Below the pieces are notes generated by a model. That model did not search any database. It saw only the letters and a program-made list of their open reading frames with translations, and had not been told where the DNA came from. The position numbers were made by a program, and so were the translations under genes. Shown in pieces: positions 9,201 to 19,500 of a stretch of DNA of 46,766 nt. This stretch comes from Akkermansia sp. (GTDB lineage Bacteria; Verrucomicrobiota; Verrucomicrobiia; Verrucomicrobiales; Akkermansiaceae), in NCBI GenBank assembly GCA_024405435.1, contig JAKSOU010000017.1, forward strand, positions 1 through 46,766, in the 5' to 3' direction. The first letter of the stretch is position 1, and each line of letters opens with the position of its first letter.

Positions 9201-12200
9201 GTCAACCGTAATGCCGAGCTGGTGCTGGGCAACGAGTACACCACCGGCACCGTCACCCTCACCAACCCCGGCAACGACATCGGCTCCATCTCCTTCATGG
9301 GCCGCGTCACCCTGGACTACACGGACGAGCGCGCCTTGGGCAAGGCCGCCGTGAACCTGGCCTACGGCAACCGCCTGCTCCTGCCCACCGCGGACGAGCA
9401 GTCGCGCGTGGCCGCCGACTCCCAGGGCGTGATGCTGGTGGACCGCACGGGCGGCGGGCGGTACGACATGAGCAACCACCCCGGCCTGTACATCGGCGCC
9501 GCCACCTCCGCGGAGCTGGATGAGGCCCCGGTTCTCGCGGCGGGCGAATCCTACCGCTTCGGCGGCATCACCGGAACCCTCACCGTCAACACCGCGCTGG
9601 CAAACCAGAACGGCGCCACCGGGATGTCCGTGGACGGACAGACCTACTCCGGCGGCGTGCTCGCCCTCGCGCAGGCCGCCTCCCTCACCGGGAACGTGGA
9701 CGTGCGCGGGTACGACGAGGGCAAGATGCACGACGCCATACCGCGCCAGGGCGATATCACCCTGCGCCTGGACGTGCAGGACGCCATCGCCTCCGCGGGC
9801 AGCGTATCCATGGGCCCCGGCGGCATCATCGACATCAACGGCACCTCCCAGACCCTGCACAACCTCACCATGGAGGAGGGCTCCCTGCTGACGGACGGCA
9901 CCGCCGCGCGCAAGGGCAGCGTGGTGGTGGACGTGGCGGGCGGGCGCACCACGCGCCTGGAGGGCAGCGTGGATGTGGCGCGCCTCACCAAGACCGGCGA
10001 AGGCAACATGGTGCTGGCGGGCGTGAACGATTGCGGCACCTTCACCATTGCCGGCGGCACCGTCACCCTGCTGAACGGCAACGCCCTGAACGCCTCCGGC
10101 ACCACCATCATCGCCGCGGGCGGCACGCTGGACACCACCGCCGCGAACATCACCCAGGCCATCCACTTCCAGGGCGGCACCATGCTGGTGGGCTCCACCG
10201 ACAACGCCTCGCTGGGCGGCACGCTCATTGCGGATGCCGGGAGCAACGGCACCGTGCGCCAGGAAACCTCCGGCGGCTCCACCAGGATCACCGCCACCCT
10301 GGACGCCGCGCCGGACGCCACCCTCACCCTCTCCGGCGCCAACGGCACCTTCAACCTCACGGGTACCAGCCTCAACACCTCCGGCGGTACCATCGCCCTG
10401 GAGGGCAAGCAGCTCACCCTCGACACCAACAGCGAGGTCACCATCGGCGGCACCCTCAGCCTCAACTCCCAGGGCCTCTCCTCCGGCCAGCGCGTCACCC
10501 TCTGCAGCGGCGGCTCCACCGACAACATGACCCGCAACATCAACCAGCTCCACATCGTGGACGGCTCCAACGCGGAAATAATAGAGAACACCTGGAACAC
10601 CATCTGGAACATCCACAGCCTCACCGGCGGCGGCGACCTCAAGTGGACCTCCAACACCACCCACTGGTTCTCCGCGCGCCTCATCCTGGATGGCGACAAC
10701 GACTTCAGCGGCAGCTTCACCGCAGACCGCATCCACGGCAACGTGGCCAACCGCCCGTACCAGACCTACCTGGAGGCGCGGCACGACGGAGCCATGAAGA
10801 ACATGGACGTCACCCTCAACGGCAAGGGTGCCCAGAGCAACTTGTCCCTGGCCGTGAACACGGACAACCTGCGGATGAAGAGCCTGGCCGGCAACCAGTA
10901 CACCGTGCTGTACGCCGGGGCGGCGCACGAGGGCACCAAGAACGACGAGGGGCAGACCCTGGTGCCGGTGCCCACCTCCACGCGCAACGCCACGCTCACC
11001 ATCACCGGCGGCAAGAGCGCCACCTTCTCCGGCCTGGTGCAGGGCGGAGAGGACGGCGCGCTGAGCATCGTCAAGCAGGGCGGCGGCACGCAGACCTTCA
11101 ACGGCTCCACCGTGGTGGTCAACGATGTTTCCGCGCTCGGCGGCGGGCTGACCCTGAACTCCGCCGGACTGTCGGTGCGGGGCAACGTGACGATTGCGCG
11201 CGGGGCCACGCTCACCATGAACAGGGCGTACAGCCTGGGCAGCGGCAAGGTGCTCACCGTGGTGGGGCAGGAGGGGGATGCCTCCGCCAAGCTCGCCGGC
11301 ACGCTCACCCTGCAGGGCGGCACACTCAACTTCTCCGGCCTCGCACTCAACAGCGCTGCCGCCGCGCTCTCCGTCAATTCCCTGACCGGAAACAGCGTCA
11401 ACATCGACTTCTCCGACACCTCCGCCCTGAAGACGGGCACCTATTTCCTGGCGGCGGGCAACTGGAGCGGCGTCACCCTCACCTGTGCGGAGCAGTCCTA
11501 CTGGAACGTGACCCTAACGAAGAACACCAGCAGCCTGAAGGCCATATTCTCCTTGAAGAGCGGCAGCTACATCTGGAACGGCACGGAGGACAAGCACCAG
11601 TGGAACGCCGGAACCTTCGGCCCGGACGCCATCACCTTCGGCACCTCGGACACCGCCGTGTTCACGGATTTGGCCAGCGGCAGGGAGGTCTCCGTCGGCA
11701 CCACCCGCACCATCGCCTCGCTCGTCTTTGACTCCTCACGCCAGTACACCGTCGGCAACACCTCCGGCAACTACGTCACCGCCGCCACGCTGGAGCAGCT
11801 GGGCAGCGGCACCACCATCGTCAACGGCGGTTTGAAAGCCGCAAACATCATCATCAAGAACGGCGAGCTGCGCGTGGCGGACACCGCCCTGCTCACCAGC
11901 GCGGATTCCATCACGGGGGCAGGCACGCTGGGGCTCGACATCTCCGGCACCACCACCGTGAACGGCAAGCTCTCCGCGGAGAACCGCCTCGGTGCGCTGC
12001 ACATCCACTCCGGCACGTATGCCTCCGCCGGGGAAGTGTACGCGGACAACGTGCTGTTGGATGCGGGAAGCACCTTCCAGCTGCAGGCCGACCAGAGCGC
12101 GAACATCACCGCGAACGCCGACGGCGGCACGGATTCCCAGGCCACCGTGGCGCTGGGCTCCCGCACCCTGGACGGGCGCCTCACGCTGGCGGGCGACACC

Positions 12201-15200
12201 ACGGTGACCGCCAGCGGCGGCACGCTGGCGGCGGATGTGCGTACGGAAGGCCACCTGCTGACCACGGCGGGCAACATGACCATCAGCAACACGGCGCTGG
12301 CGGGCAGCCTGCGCGTGGACAGCGGCACGCTGAAGCTCCAGGGCGGCCTCTACAACAGCCTTAGTGACATCACCATCGGCTCCGGCTCCACCCTCTTCTT
12401 CGGCTACGGCAACAGCATCACCAGCGGCGCCACCGTCAACCTGGAGGACGGCGCCATCCTCTCCTCCGAGTCCGGCGGTGCCGACAACCACCAGCTCACC
12501 ATCAACGTGAACGTGCTGGGCGGCACCGCGGAAATCCAGGGCTGCTACAACGGCAACAACCTCAACCTGAGCGGCGGCATCTCCGGCAACGGCACCCTCA
12601 AGCTCGGTCAAAACCACGGCAACAGCTGGACCGTCTCCGCACCCATCAGCGACGGCGCGAATCCCGGCGACTCCCTGGCCCTGCTCATCAATTCCAAGGT
12701 GAAGGTGTCCGGCGCGAACACCTATTCCGGCGGCACCACCATCAGCGGCGGGGAGACGGTTGCCTCCAACGCCTCCGCCTTCGGCACGGGCGGGCTCACC
12801 ATGAACGGCGGCTCGCTGGAGACCACCCAGGGCCTCCGCATCGCCTCCATCGGCGGTTCCTCCGGCTCCATCAACTTCGACAGCATGACCCTCACCCTCA
12901 CGGGGGAGGAGGACGCCTCCTTCAGCGGCGCCGTGCTGGGCACGCCCAACATCGTGAAGCAGGGCGGCGGCAGGCAGACCTTCTCCCTGGCGGCCGCCTA
13001 CGGCAGCGTGGCGGTGCGGCGCGGTACGCTCGCGCTCAACGCCACGGAGCTGGGCCGCCAGGTGAGCGTGGAGTCCGGTGCCTCGCTGCTGCTGGGCGGG
13101 GAGGACATCCTCCTGCACGCTCCCGTGTACAACGCGGGTGAAATCTCGCTCACGGGCTCCTCTCCCGTGTTGAACCTGGCCTCCGACGGCGGATTCTCCA
13201 TGCAGGGCGGCGGCTATATCGACATCGACGGCAACGAGTCCGCGGATGGCAACGGATTCCTGCGCGGCGGCAGCATCCAGGTTGTCTACATGGCGGATGG
13301 CGCCACCCTGGACAGCCGCGCCGCCATGGTCACCTACCAGGGAAGCACCCTGCAGCTGGACGACCACGGCACGGCCTGGCTCGGCGAGAAGAGCAGCCAC
13401 TCCTATTCCGTGCGGCAGGGCAAGGTGACGTACGACGAGGCGTTCGCCTCCAAGTCGGCCACGCGTGAGCTGGAAGCGTTCATCCTGGCCACCTCGCTGG
13501 AGGAGACGCCCGCCGAGCTGGAAATCACGGAAGACCTGCCGCAGGATGTCGTCATCCACACCTCCGGCCTGGGCGGCATCTTGAGCCTGGGCGGGAACGT
13601 GACCCTTTCCTCCGCGCGCCTGGACATCGGTGCGGCCACCGTGTTGAACGGCGCTGGGCGCCTGGAGCTGGCGGCGGGGCAGGCATCCCTGCCGCAGGCC
13701 GTGGCGTTCGGCCCGCAGTGGACGGGCACCGTGGCCGTGAGCGGGGTCTCCTTCACCGGAGCCTTCACCTGCGCTCCGCTGGGCACGGAGGACAGCTGGC
13801 TGGAGCTCAAGGGCACCAAGGGCTACCTGAACAACAATCCCACCATCGCCAACAACCTCATCCTCGCCAGGGGCGAGGACGGCTGGGCCTTTGAGCAGAA
13901 CAACGGCAACGACGGCACCACCGTCAGGTTCACCGGAGCCATCAAGGGCGACGGCAACATAGGCCGCTCTGACGGTACCGGCAGCACATACACCTACGAG
14001 TTCAGCGGCGACATCAGCGGGTGGACCGGCCAGTTCATCAGCCGCAACAACAACGACAAGTACACCATGTTCCGCGTGAAGGACGAAGCCACCGAGGTGA
14101 ACGCGGACCTGCTGCTGGGCGACCCGAACGCGGCCAACAACGATTTCCGCGTGGAGGTGAGGAACGATTCGCGCTTCAACGGCCGCATCCAGGCCAACAG
14201 GCTCGCCGTGGCCGGCGGCGCCAACGCCACGCTGGCGGGCACCTCCTCCTTCAACCGCTCCGTTTCCGTGGCGGAGGGCGCCTCCCTCGTCAACACGGGC
14301 CACGCCGCCATCGGTGGGGAGGTCTCCCTTGCCGGAGCCTTCACCAATGAGGGCACGCTGAATATCGGCAGCGTCTCCTCCTGGTCCGGCGAGCTCGTCA
14401 ACGCCTCGCAGGGCAACGTGGTGCTGGACGCCACCCTCGCCACCGGCTCCATCCTCAACCGCGGCACCATCACCGTGAGCGACCTCATGGTCGGCCCCAA
14501 TGCCACCTACAGGGACGCCAGGGGCAGGACCACCTCCGGCAACGGCTTCGCCACCTCCACCATCGAGGTCTGCGCCATCGGCACCATCCGGAACGAGGGC
14601 GGCACCATCATGTACGGCGGGCAGGATGTCACCCAGACCGTGCTGAACACCGGCAGGCTGGTCAATGTCACCAACAACGCCTCGTACCGCATCAACACCA
14701 CGGATTCCAACGTGGCTTTCAGCAACATCCAAAGCGCGTCCGACGGCATGCTGGAGCACATCGTCTTTGCCTCCGGAACCTCCCTGAAGGTGGACAACGC
14801 CGGCGGAGGCGTGCATCTGCACAGCTCCCAGGTGACGGGCGCCACCAACGCCACGCTGCAGCTGCAGGCCGGGGCCGCCATGGTGCTGGATTCCGGCTTG
14901 TCCGCCACCATGGACGTGGCGAGCGGGGTCGGCACGCTGCAGGCCGCGGCGGAGGGAGAGTCGGCTTCCCCCCTCGCCATCACCAAGACAGGCGACGGCA
15001 CGCTGCGCATCACGGATGAAGCCGCCCTGGACGCCGTCACCTACCGCGGCACCCTGGCCATCAATGCGGGCACGGTGGAGCTGGACTCGCAGAACGTTGT
15101 CTTCTCCACCGTCTCCGTGGGCGCCAACACGCTGCGCGTCACGGCGGAGCACGCCGCGGCGGAATCCGTGCAAACCGCCTCCGGCAGCCGTGTCACCGTG

Positions 15201-16406
15201 GACGGCGGCCTGAACGTCGCCACGCTCAACCTGGTGAACGGCAGCAACGTGGGCGGCAGCGGCACGCTTGATGTGCAGAGCCTCGCCCTCGGCGGTGACG
15301 TCACCATCTCCGGCATGAACCGGATGAACGTGCACGGCACCGTCAACCAGACCGGCGGCACCGTCAAGTTCGGCAGCGCCCTCAGCAGGGTCGCCTTCCT
15401 CTCCACGGAGGGGGTGAACCGTTTCGCCAAAATCGACATGGGCAACAGCAAGCAGGCCTTGGCGGAGGTGACTTTCGCCGAGGGTACGCAAAACACCGTG
15501 AACGAGCTTTGGATGAACAGCAGGGAGGGCAACCGCATCCTGCTGGAGCAGAACGCCTCCCTCTCGGTGGGCGGTGCGGCAATCAAGGGGCTTTCCGCGC
15601 AGGAGGATGCCGAGGTGCGGCTTGTGCAGTCCGGTGCCCAGACCCAGGGCGGGCAGTATTCCATAGGCAACGGTTCCTTCCGCATCAGCCATGCGGAGGT
15701 GGCCGTGGACACCTCGTCCGGTGCCAAGACCATCGGCAACTCCCTGCAGGATGTGCGCCTGGTGAACGCCGGAGCCAACACCCTCACGGAGAGCAACGGC
15801 GCCAACACCTCCCTGGCGGCGGCGGAGGCCGTGCGCGGTGATATCACCTTCCTCAACAAGGCCGCCGGAATGGAGGTGCAGGACATCATGCTGGGGGCCG
15901 ACCGCACCCTGTCCGTATACAGGAACGGCACGACCGGAGAGGACAACGAGACCACCCTCACCATCCGCGGCAGGCTGGAGGCGCAGGGCGCGGGGGGAAC
16001 CATCAACGCCAACTTGGTGATGGAATCAGGCTCGGAGCTGGATGTCTCCCGCACAGAGGGGCATGGCATCGGACTCGGCAGCACCCTCACCATCAAGGAG
16101 GGCATCGGCCTCTCCTCCTCCGACCTCGCCACCCTCTACGGCCTGGCCGAGGATGAGCAGTACAACCTCTTCACCGGGGTGGATGAACTCGTCCTCGACA
16201 CCACGCCGTACCGGGCCATCCACCCGCAGGACCGCATCGACGCCGCAGGCTGGTTCCGCGGCGTGGAGCCACGGCACATCTACATGGTGTACGACGGCTC
16301 CAACGTGGGCCTCTACTGCATGGTTCCCCTCCCGGAGCCCACCACTTCCACGCTGAGCTTGCTTGCCCTGCTGGCCCTGGCCGCCCGCAGGCGCAAAACG
16401 GCTTGA
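6255..16406 (+). CDS. Giant S6-type serine protease with beta-helical passenger and PEP-CTERM anchor (3383 aa)
   Basis: Predicted secreted surface protease. Residues 1-32 are a signal peptide (MKLHLPLSLMKALWIGFGAA...). Residues about 40-300 are an S6 (IgA1-protease/SPATE-like) trypsin-fold domain: it opens with YTDFGQNMGRY, equivalent to the YxDFxxNxG start of mature SPATEs, and has H114 (TVAHNG), D161 (DYKMTRLNKLVTD, very like the SPATE DxxxxRLNKxVTE block) and S272 (GDSGSP). The order and spacing match family triads. A long repeat-rich region predicted to form a beta-helix follows, with autotransporter-associated strand repeats such as LVKQGGG-type and GGTLTLN-like motifs. The C-terminus has no 12-strand autotransporter barrel; it ends in PEPTTSTLSLLALLALAA plus RRRK, a PEP-CTERM sorting signal. 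A closely related paralogue follows, separated by a strong terminator. Natural substrate unknown; protease activity is inferred from the intact triad. Confidence 0.88.
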   Translation: MKLHLPLSLMKALWIGFGAAVATLGTSTSHASGLHSQVSMVTYTDFGQNMGRYRVNGVNDLLSSIRQREGGVVITYIEGHDDYTLDHYMPSFESQGDNGAYAAVGYNFIATVAHNGCQNPTFTGRYIEEANSLNYMGVEYRDAFTFCLQPGRGINVSYAYDYKMTRLNKLVTDVVPSGLVPRFADDFNYADLHGLMEYRAGSGTMTRRELDGSVTSLTGAYAYVTGAVQHITTGETTDQAAGCFTAGATFDPSAKGINEDNPLPFVGQAGDSGSPVWLWDDASQSYLYLAAYQSGSDWFGQARGSINFSWDTLPKFDKLVNMEQGTAQTVHIKGVKAQAGDEVVSEDILDGDGSIDHTYSTTLHKGRVVDGQGNLITDYVGVKGENNQYINTWLNLAEVKDNEKWYTYNEKYYNVGDYKENGVTTHRERKIEDMFFTSNLVFSASTEAGNVVAVDEDTDLGVGYLQFSINPDSHLPHAEFTLQSNGTTADGRGGQRNYMVNSAGFVVEDGVDLHVKLTNTQWDTSKNDYYYREWRKVGDGDLHLEGLGNNQIFLNVGGSGTTYLNEIAGYAAYNVYVGSGSTVAMDSTAQIARDFTFGYNGGTLDIRGNNSMDWYRTNPNVSAQGFSINSLSEDAFITNSKADTTLTLTYRETGETEYLGSFVDTEDGGNVRIVFDAGPSSTSTLHSIHTNLQNEGSGITVKSGTVVLEGTNTVHALGSLDGHSAARYTSAEDWHYADSATDVLVEGGIFQLGSHARLTGDVQLRGGSLVINQGVLHQYEYIEGGQRLEDTTSAFYRRFYGLHGDVDGDASSFVHFDFDERTTAEQVYTGNITGEASVFVNLGGHGANLRLSGESNFSGMKYLSGGGLVSDNGLKSLGTVTDDENAWLVFDDAFIAAKGATGDVLLDMIASYSTGTLALTQDQATDLNLQDRGYSSLIVGALEGMDIHYGTANAMLATVQNGGKEQWLLGGGGGNLVVDFLLVNRNAELVLGNEYTTGTVTLTNPGNDIGSISFMGRVTLDYTDERALGKAAVNLAYGNRLLLPTADEQSRVAADSQGVMLVDRTGGGRYDMSNHPGLYIGAATSAELDEAPVLAAGESYRFGGITGTLTVNTALANQNGATGMSVDGQTYSGGVLALAQAASLTGNVDVRGYDEGKMHDAIPRQGDITLRLDVQDAIASAGSVSMGPGGIIDINGTSQTLHNLTMEEGSLLTDGTAARKGSVVVDVAGGRTTRLEGSVDVARLTKTGEGNMVLAGVNDCGTFTIAGGTVTLLNGNALNASGTTIIAAGGTLDTTAANITQAIHFQGGTMLVGSTDNASLGGTLIADAGSNGTVRQETSGGSTRITATLDAAPDATLTLSGANGTFNLTGTSLNTSGGTIALEGKQLTLDTNSEVTIGGTLSLNSQGLSSGQRVTLCSGGSTDNMTRNINQLHIVDGSNAEIIENTWNTIWNIHSLTGGGDLKWTSNTTHWFSARLILDGDNDFSGSFTADRIHGNVANRPYQTYLEARHDGAMKNMDVTLNGKGAQSNLSLAVNTDNLRMKSLAGNQYTVLYAGAAHEGTKNDEGQTLVPVPTSTRNATLTITGGKSATFSGLVQGGEDGALSIVKQGGGTQTFNGSTVVVNDVSALGGGLTLNSAGLSVRGNVTIARGATLTMNRAYSLGSGKVLTVVGQEGDASAKLAGTLTLQGGTLNFSGLALNSAAAALSVNSLTGNSVNIDFSDTSALKTGTYFLAAGNWSGVTLTCAEQSYWNVTLTKNTSSLKAIFSLKSGSYIWNGTEDKHQWNAGTFGPDAITFGTSDTAVFTDLASGREVSVGTTRTIASLVFDSSRQYTVGNTSGNYVTAATLEQLGSGTTIVNGGLKAANIIIKNGELRVADTALLTSADSITGAGTLGLDISGTTTVNGKLSAENRLGALHIHSGTYASAGEVYADNVLLDAGSTFQLQADQSANITANADGGTDSQATVALGSRTLDGRLTLAGDTTVTASGGTLAADVRTEGHLLTTAGNMTISNTALAGSLRVDSGTLKLQGGLYNSLSDITIGSGSTLFFGYGNSITSGATVNLEDGAILSSESGGADNHQLTINVNVLGGTAEIQGCYNGNNLNLSGGISGNGTLKLGQNHGNSWTVSAPISDGANPGDSLALLINSKVKVSGANTYSGGTTISGGETVASNASAFGTGGLTMNGGSLETTQGLRIASIGGSSGSINFDSMTLTLTGEEDASFSGAVLGTPNIVKQGGGRQTFSLAAAYGSVAVRRGTLALNATELGRQVSVESGASLLLGGEDILLHAPVYNAGEISLTGSSPVLNLASDGGFSMQGGGYIDIDGNESADGNGFLRGGSIQVVYMADGATLDSRAAMVTYQGSTLQLDDHGTAWLGEKSSHSYSVRQGKVTYDEAFASKSATRELEAFILATSLEETPAELEITEDLPQDVVIHTSGLGGILSLGGNVTLSSARLDIGAATVLNGAGRLELAAGQASLPQAVAFGPQWTGTVAVSGVSFTGAFTCAPLGTEDSWLELKGTKGYLNNNPTIANNLILARGEDGWAFEQNNGNDGTTVRFTGAIKGDGNIGRSDGTGSTYTYEFSGDISGWTGQFISRNNNDKYTMFRVKDEATEVNADLLLGDPNAANNDFRVEVRNDSRFNGRIQANRLAVAGGANATLAGTSSFNRSVSVAEGASLVNTGHAAIGGEVSLAGAFTNEGTLNIGSVSSWSGELVNASQGNVVLDATLATGSILNRGTITVSDLMVGPNATYRDARGRTTSGNGFATSTIEVCAIGTIRNEGGTIMYGGQDVTQTVLNTGRLVNVTNNASYRINTTDSNVAFSNIQSASDGMLEHIVFASGTSLKVDNAGGGVHLHSSQVTGATNATLQLQAGAAMVLDSGLSATMDVASGVGTLQAAAEGESASPLAITKTGDGTLRITDEAALDAVTYRGTLAINAGTVELDSQNVVFSTVSVGANTLRVTAEHAAAESVQTASGSRVTVDGGLNVATLNLVNGSNVGGSGTLDVQSLALGGDVTISGMNRMNVHGTVNQTGGTVKFGSALSRVAFLSTEGVNRFAKIDMGNSKQALAEVTFAEGTQNTVNELWMNSREGNRILLEQNASLSVGGAAIKGLSAQEDAEVRLVQSGAQTQGGQYSIGNGSFRISHAEVAVDTSSGAKTIGNSLQDVRLVNAGANTLTESNGANTSLAAAEAVRGDITFLNKAAGMEVQDIMLGADRTLSVYRNGTTGEDNETTLTIRGRLEAQGAGGTINANLVMESGSELDVSRTEGHGIGLGSTLTIKEGIGLSSSDLATLYGLAEDEQYNLFTGVDELVLDTTPYRAIHPQDRIDAAGWFRGVEPRHIYMVYDGSNVGLYCMVPLPEPTTSTLSLLALLALAARRRKTA

Positions 16407-16428
16407 TTTCAACAATATAGCGGATATG

Positions 16429-16470
16429 CAGGCCGGAACGGTACCAATCGTTCCGGCCTGTTATTATATT
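16429..16470 (+). terminator. Intrinsic terminator after the first giant gene
   Basis: Perfect 12-bp stem CAGGCCGGAACG / CGTTCCGGCCTG with an 8-base loop (16441-16448), followed by a T-rich run from 16461. It lies 22 bases past the stop and separates the transcripts of the two paralogues. Confidence 0.88.
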
Positions 16471-16484
16471 TGTTATAAAACAGC

Positions 16485-16513
16485 TTGATTTCCCGATGGG
16501 GATTAGATACACT
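16485..16513 (+). promoter_or_regulatory. Promoter of the second giant protease gene
   Basis: -35 TTGATT (16485-16490), 17-base spacer, -10 TACACT (16508-16513). The -35 hexamer is the same as in the first paralogue; the -10 is weaker. An overlapping TAGATA is present but poorly spaced. The predicted transcription start is near 16520. Confidence 0.5.
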
Positions 16514-16522
16514 CTCAAGATA

Positions 16523-16542
16523 GTCAGGCAATCATGCCTGAC
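16523..16542 (+). promoter_or_regulatory. Perfect hairpin at the 5' end of the second giant's mRNA
   Basis: GTCAGGCA, loop ATCA, TGCCTGAC: an 8-bp perfect stem. It begins within a few bases of the predicted transcription start and 17 bases before the ATG, so it would cap the leader as a 5'-terminal stem-loop. It may protect the very long message from decay or act as an operator; both are inferences. Confidence 0.55.
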
Positions 16543-16559
16543 CCACACGTAGTTCGCTT

Positions 16560-19500
16560 ATGAAGCTTCATCTTCCGTCCTCTCTCCGCAAGGCATTGCT
16601 GGCCGTCCTTGCAAGCACCACGTACTTCAGCACGGCAGATGCCGCCTGCCTGCACGCGGCCGTGTCGCCAACCACCTACACGGACTTCGGCCAGAACATG
16701 GCGCGCTACAGCGTGTACCAGGTGAACGAGCTGCTCACGCAAATCCGAGCGAACAACGGCGTGCAGATACCCTACACCACGGATACGCCCCCGGCGACCA
16801 TGGGCGTGGGCCAGCCGATGATCAGCTTTGAGAGCGTGAACGGCGACGGCGCCTTCACCGCCGTGGGATACAACTACACCGCCACCGTTTCCCACAACGG
16901 CTGCCCCAATCCCTGCTTCACCGGTCGCTACGTGGGCGAGGACCAGGCCGTCCACTACCAGGGCGTGGAGTACCGCAGCAGCCAGAACAAGGTGTTCCTG
17001 CTCTCCCCGAGCATCGATTACAAGATTACCCGCTCCAGCAAGATATTCACGGACATCACGGCATCCGGCGTGTTCGACACGACGCAGTACCTGCGGGACG
17101 GCGGGCTGGTGACGGACCTGGTGCACTACCGCGCGGGCGCCGGCACCTGCGACCAGGCCGATTTCGAGGGCAACACCCACAACCTGGCGGGCGGCTACGC
17201 CTACATCACCGGCGGCGTGGTGGCCACCCTCGGATTCTCCTACATGGAGAAAAGCGCCACATACGAGGGGTACGACTACAAGAAGGACTACGGACCCGAT
17301 GAAGGCCCGCGCGATTCTCGCGGCGTGATCGACGACCCCTACACCATCAGCATCCACGGCATCCAGGACTACGGCCCCGGCGGCGCGGGCCAGCCCTCAG
17401 AGGACAACCCCAAGGTGTACCTGCTGCCGTTCGTCTCCCGCGGCGGCGACTCCGGCAGCCCGGTGTGGGCGTGGGATGAAAACGACCGGGAGTACAAGCT
17501 CATCTCCTGCCACCAGGCGCGCGGCGGCGACAACAGCTACTCCCGCGGCGCCAGCGAGTGGACCATGGCCGCCATGGAGTATTTCAACGAGCACGTGGAC
17601 ATGGACCAGGCCGGCCACACCGTGCACATGGGTGCTGTAGAGAGGCAGGGCGAGTACAAGTACGACGAGACCAACAAGGTGGGCACCACCCTGCAGTACG
17701 GCTCCATCACCGGAGCGGATGCGGCGTTTGAGGATGTGTCCTTCTGCGGTGTCGGCCCCAAGGAAGGCAAGACCATCTACACTTGGCTCTCCCTGTACGA
17801 CCGGAAGGACGTGCAGAACTGGTACAGCTACGGCAACGCATACTTCAACGCCAACGGCAACGGCAGCGGAAAGGACATGCACCTGGGCGACCTCTTCTAC
17901 ACGGAGAACATCGTCTTTGCATCCGATGGCAGCGACGTGAACAATATCGTTCTGGATGCGGACATCGACATGGGCATCGGCTACGCGCAGTTCACCACGA
18001 AAGAGGCTGGACAGAAAGCGGTGTTCAATTTGACGAGTGGCGGGAAGACGGATGGCCGCGACTACATGCTCAACAGCGCCGGCTACATTGTGGACGAGGG
18101 CGCGGAGCTGCACATACAGGTCACCAACACCCAGGAGGATTCGGAAGGCAACGCCTATTTCCGCGAGTGGCGCAAGCAGGGCGCGGGCGACATGTACCTG
18201 GAGGGGCAGGGCGACAATGAAATCTTCCTGAACCTGGGCGGCAGCGGCACCACCTACCTGCGCGAGGACGGCGGCTATGCCGCGTACAACGTGCTCATCA
18301 ACAACGGCGCCACCCTGAACTTCGGCGGCGATATCAAGCAGATTGCCCGCGATGTCACCTTCGGCAACGGTGGCGGCTACCTGGAATTCTCCGGCCTGAA
18401 AGACTTTGATTGGTACAGCGGGGAGAACAGCGATGTGGAGGCCAACGGCTTCACCATCAACGCCCTCACGCAGGATGCAACGCTTATCAATTCCCAAGGC
18501 AGCACCACGCTGCACTACAAGACCGATGGCGAAACCACCTTCCTCGGGTCATTCCTGGACACCGAGAATTCCTCCCTGACCGTCATCTACGAGGGCGGTG
18601 GCACCTGGACGCTCAACAGCATCCACACCAACCTGCAGAACGCGGGCAGCTCGTTCATTGTGCAGAGCGGCACCGCGGAGCTGGTGGGCCAGCACACCGT
18701 GCACGGCATCGGCTCCATTGAGGGCAAGGGCGGCACGCGCTACACCCACCCGGACGACTGGCACTACTCCGACGCCGCCATGGACGTGGAGGTGCAGGGC
18801 GGCGCCACCTTCCGCCTGGGCAGCCACGCCCGCCTCACCGGCAACGTGGATGTGCAGTCCGGCGGCACGCTGGAGATTGCGGAGGGCGTGAAGCACCGCT
18901 ACGAGTACATTGAGGGCTGGCTGATTGCGGAGGATACCACCTCGGAGTTCTACCGCGGGTTCTACGGACTGAAGGGCAACGTGTCCCTGGCGGAGAACTC
19001 CACCCTGCGCTTCAATTTCTCCGAAGGCACGGACGCCGAGAACGTGTACGGCGGCCAGATTTCCGGTGACGGCAGCGTGGACATGCGGCTAGGTGGCAGC
19101 GGTGCCACCCTCGTCCTTTCCGGCGAGAACACCTTCACCGGAACCAAGAACCTCTCCGGCGGCGGCCTTGTGGCCGAGCATGAAACCTCCCTTGGCGACA
19201 CCACCGACAACAAGTGGCACGTGAAGGAGGACGCCTTCATTGCCGTGAAGGGAATCGACGGCAACCAAGCATTGACGCACATTGCGGGCGACAGCGCAGG
19301 CGTGATTGCCCTCACCCAGGACCAGACGGAGCAGGTGGACCTCACCGGAACGGGCCACACGGGCATGTTCGTGGGCGCGCTGGCGGGGCAGGTGGTGCAG
19401 TACGGCGAGGCTCCCGAGGTGAAGGGGCACAAGACCGTCTACACGGAGGACAGGCTGGATCCCGTGGAGCTGGACGGCCAGCGCAAGTGGCAGCTTGGCG

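Noticed and set aside
7101..10928. 1275-codon open frame antisense to the first giant, and a similar one at 11736-15692
   Set aside because: Both lie in the register where antisense stops would need TTA, CTA or TCA sense codons, which this GC-biased gene avoids. The products are His/Val/Gly/Arg-rich with no domain signal. They are composition shadows.
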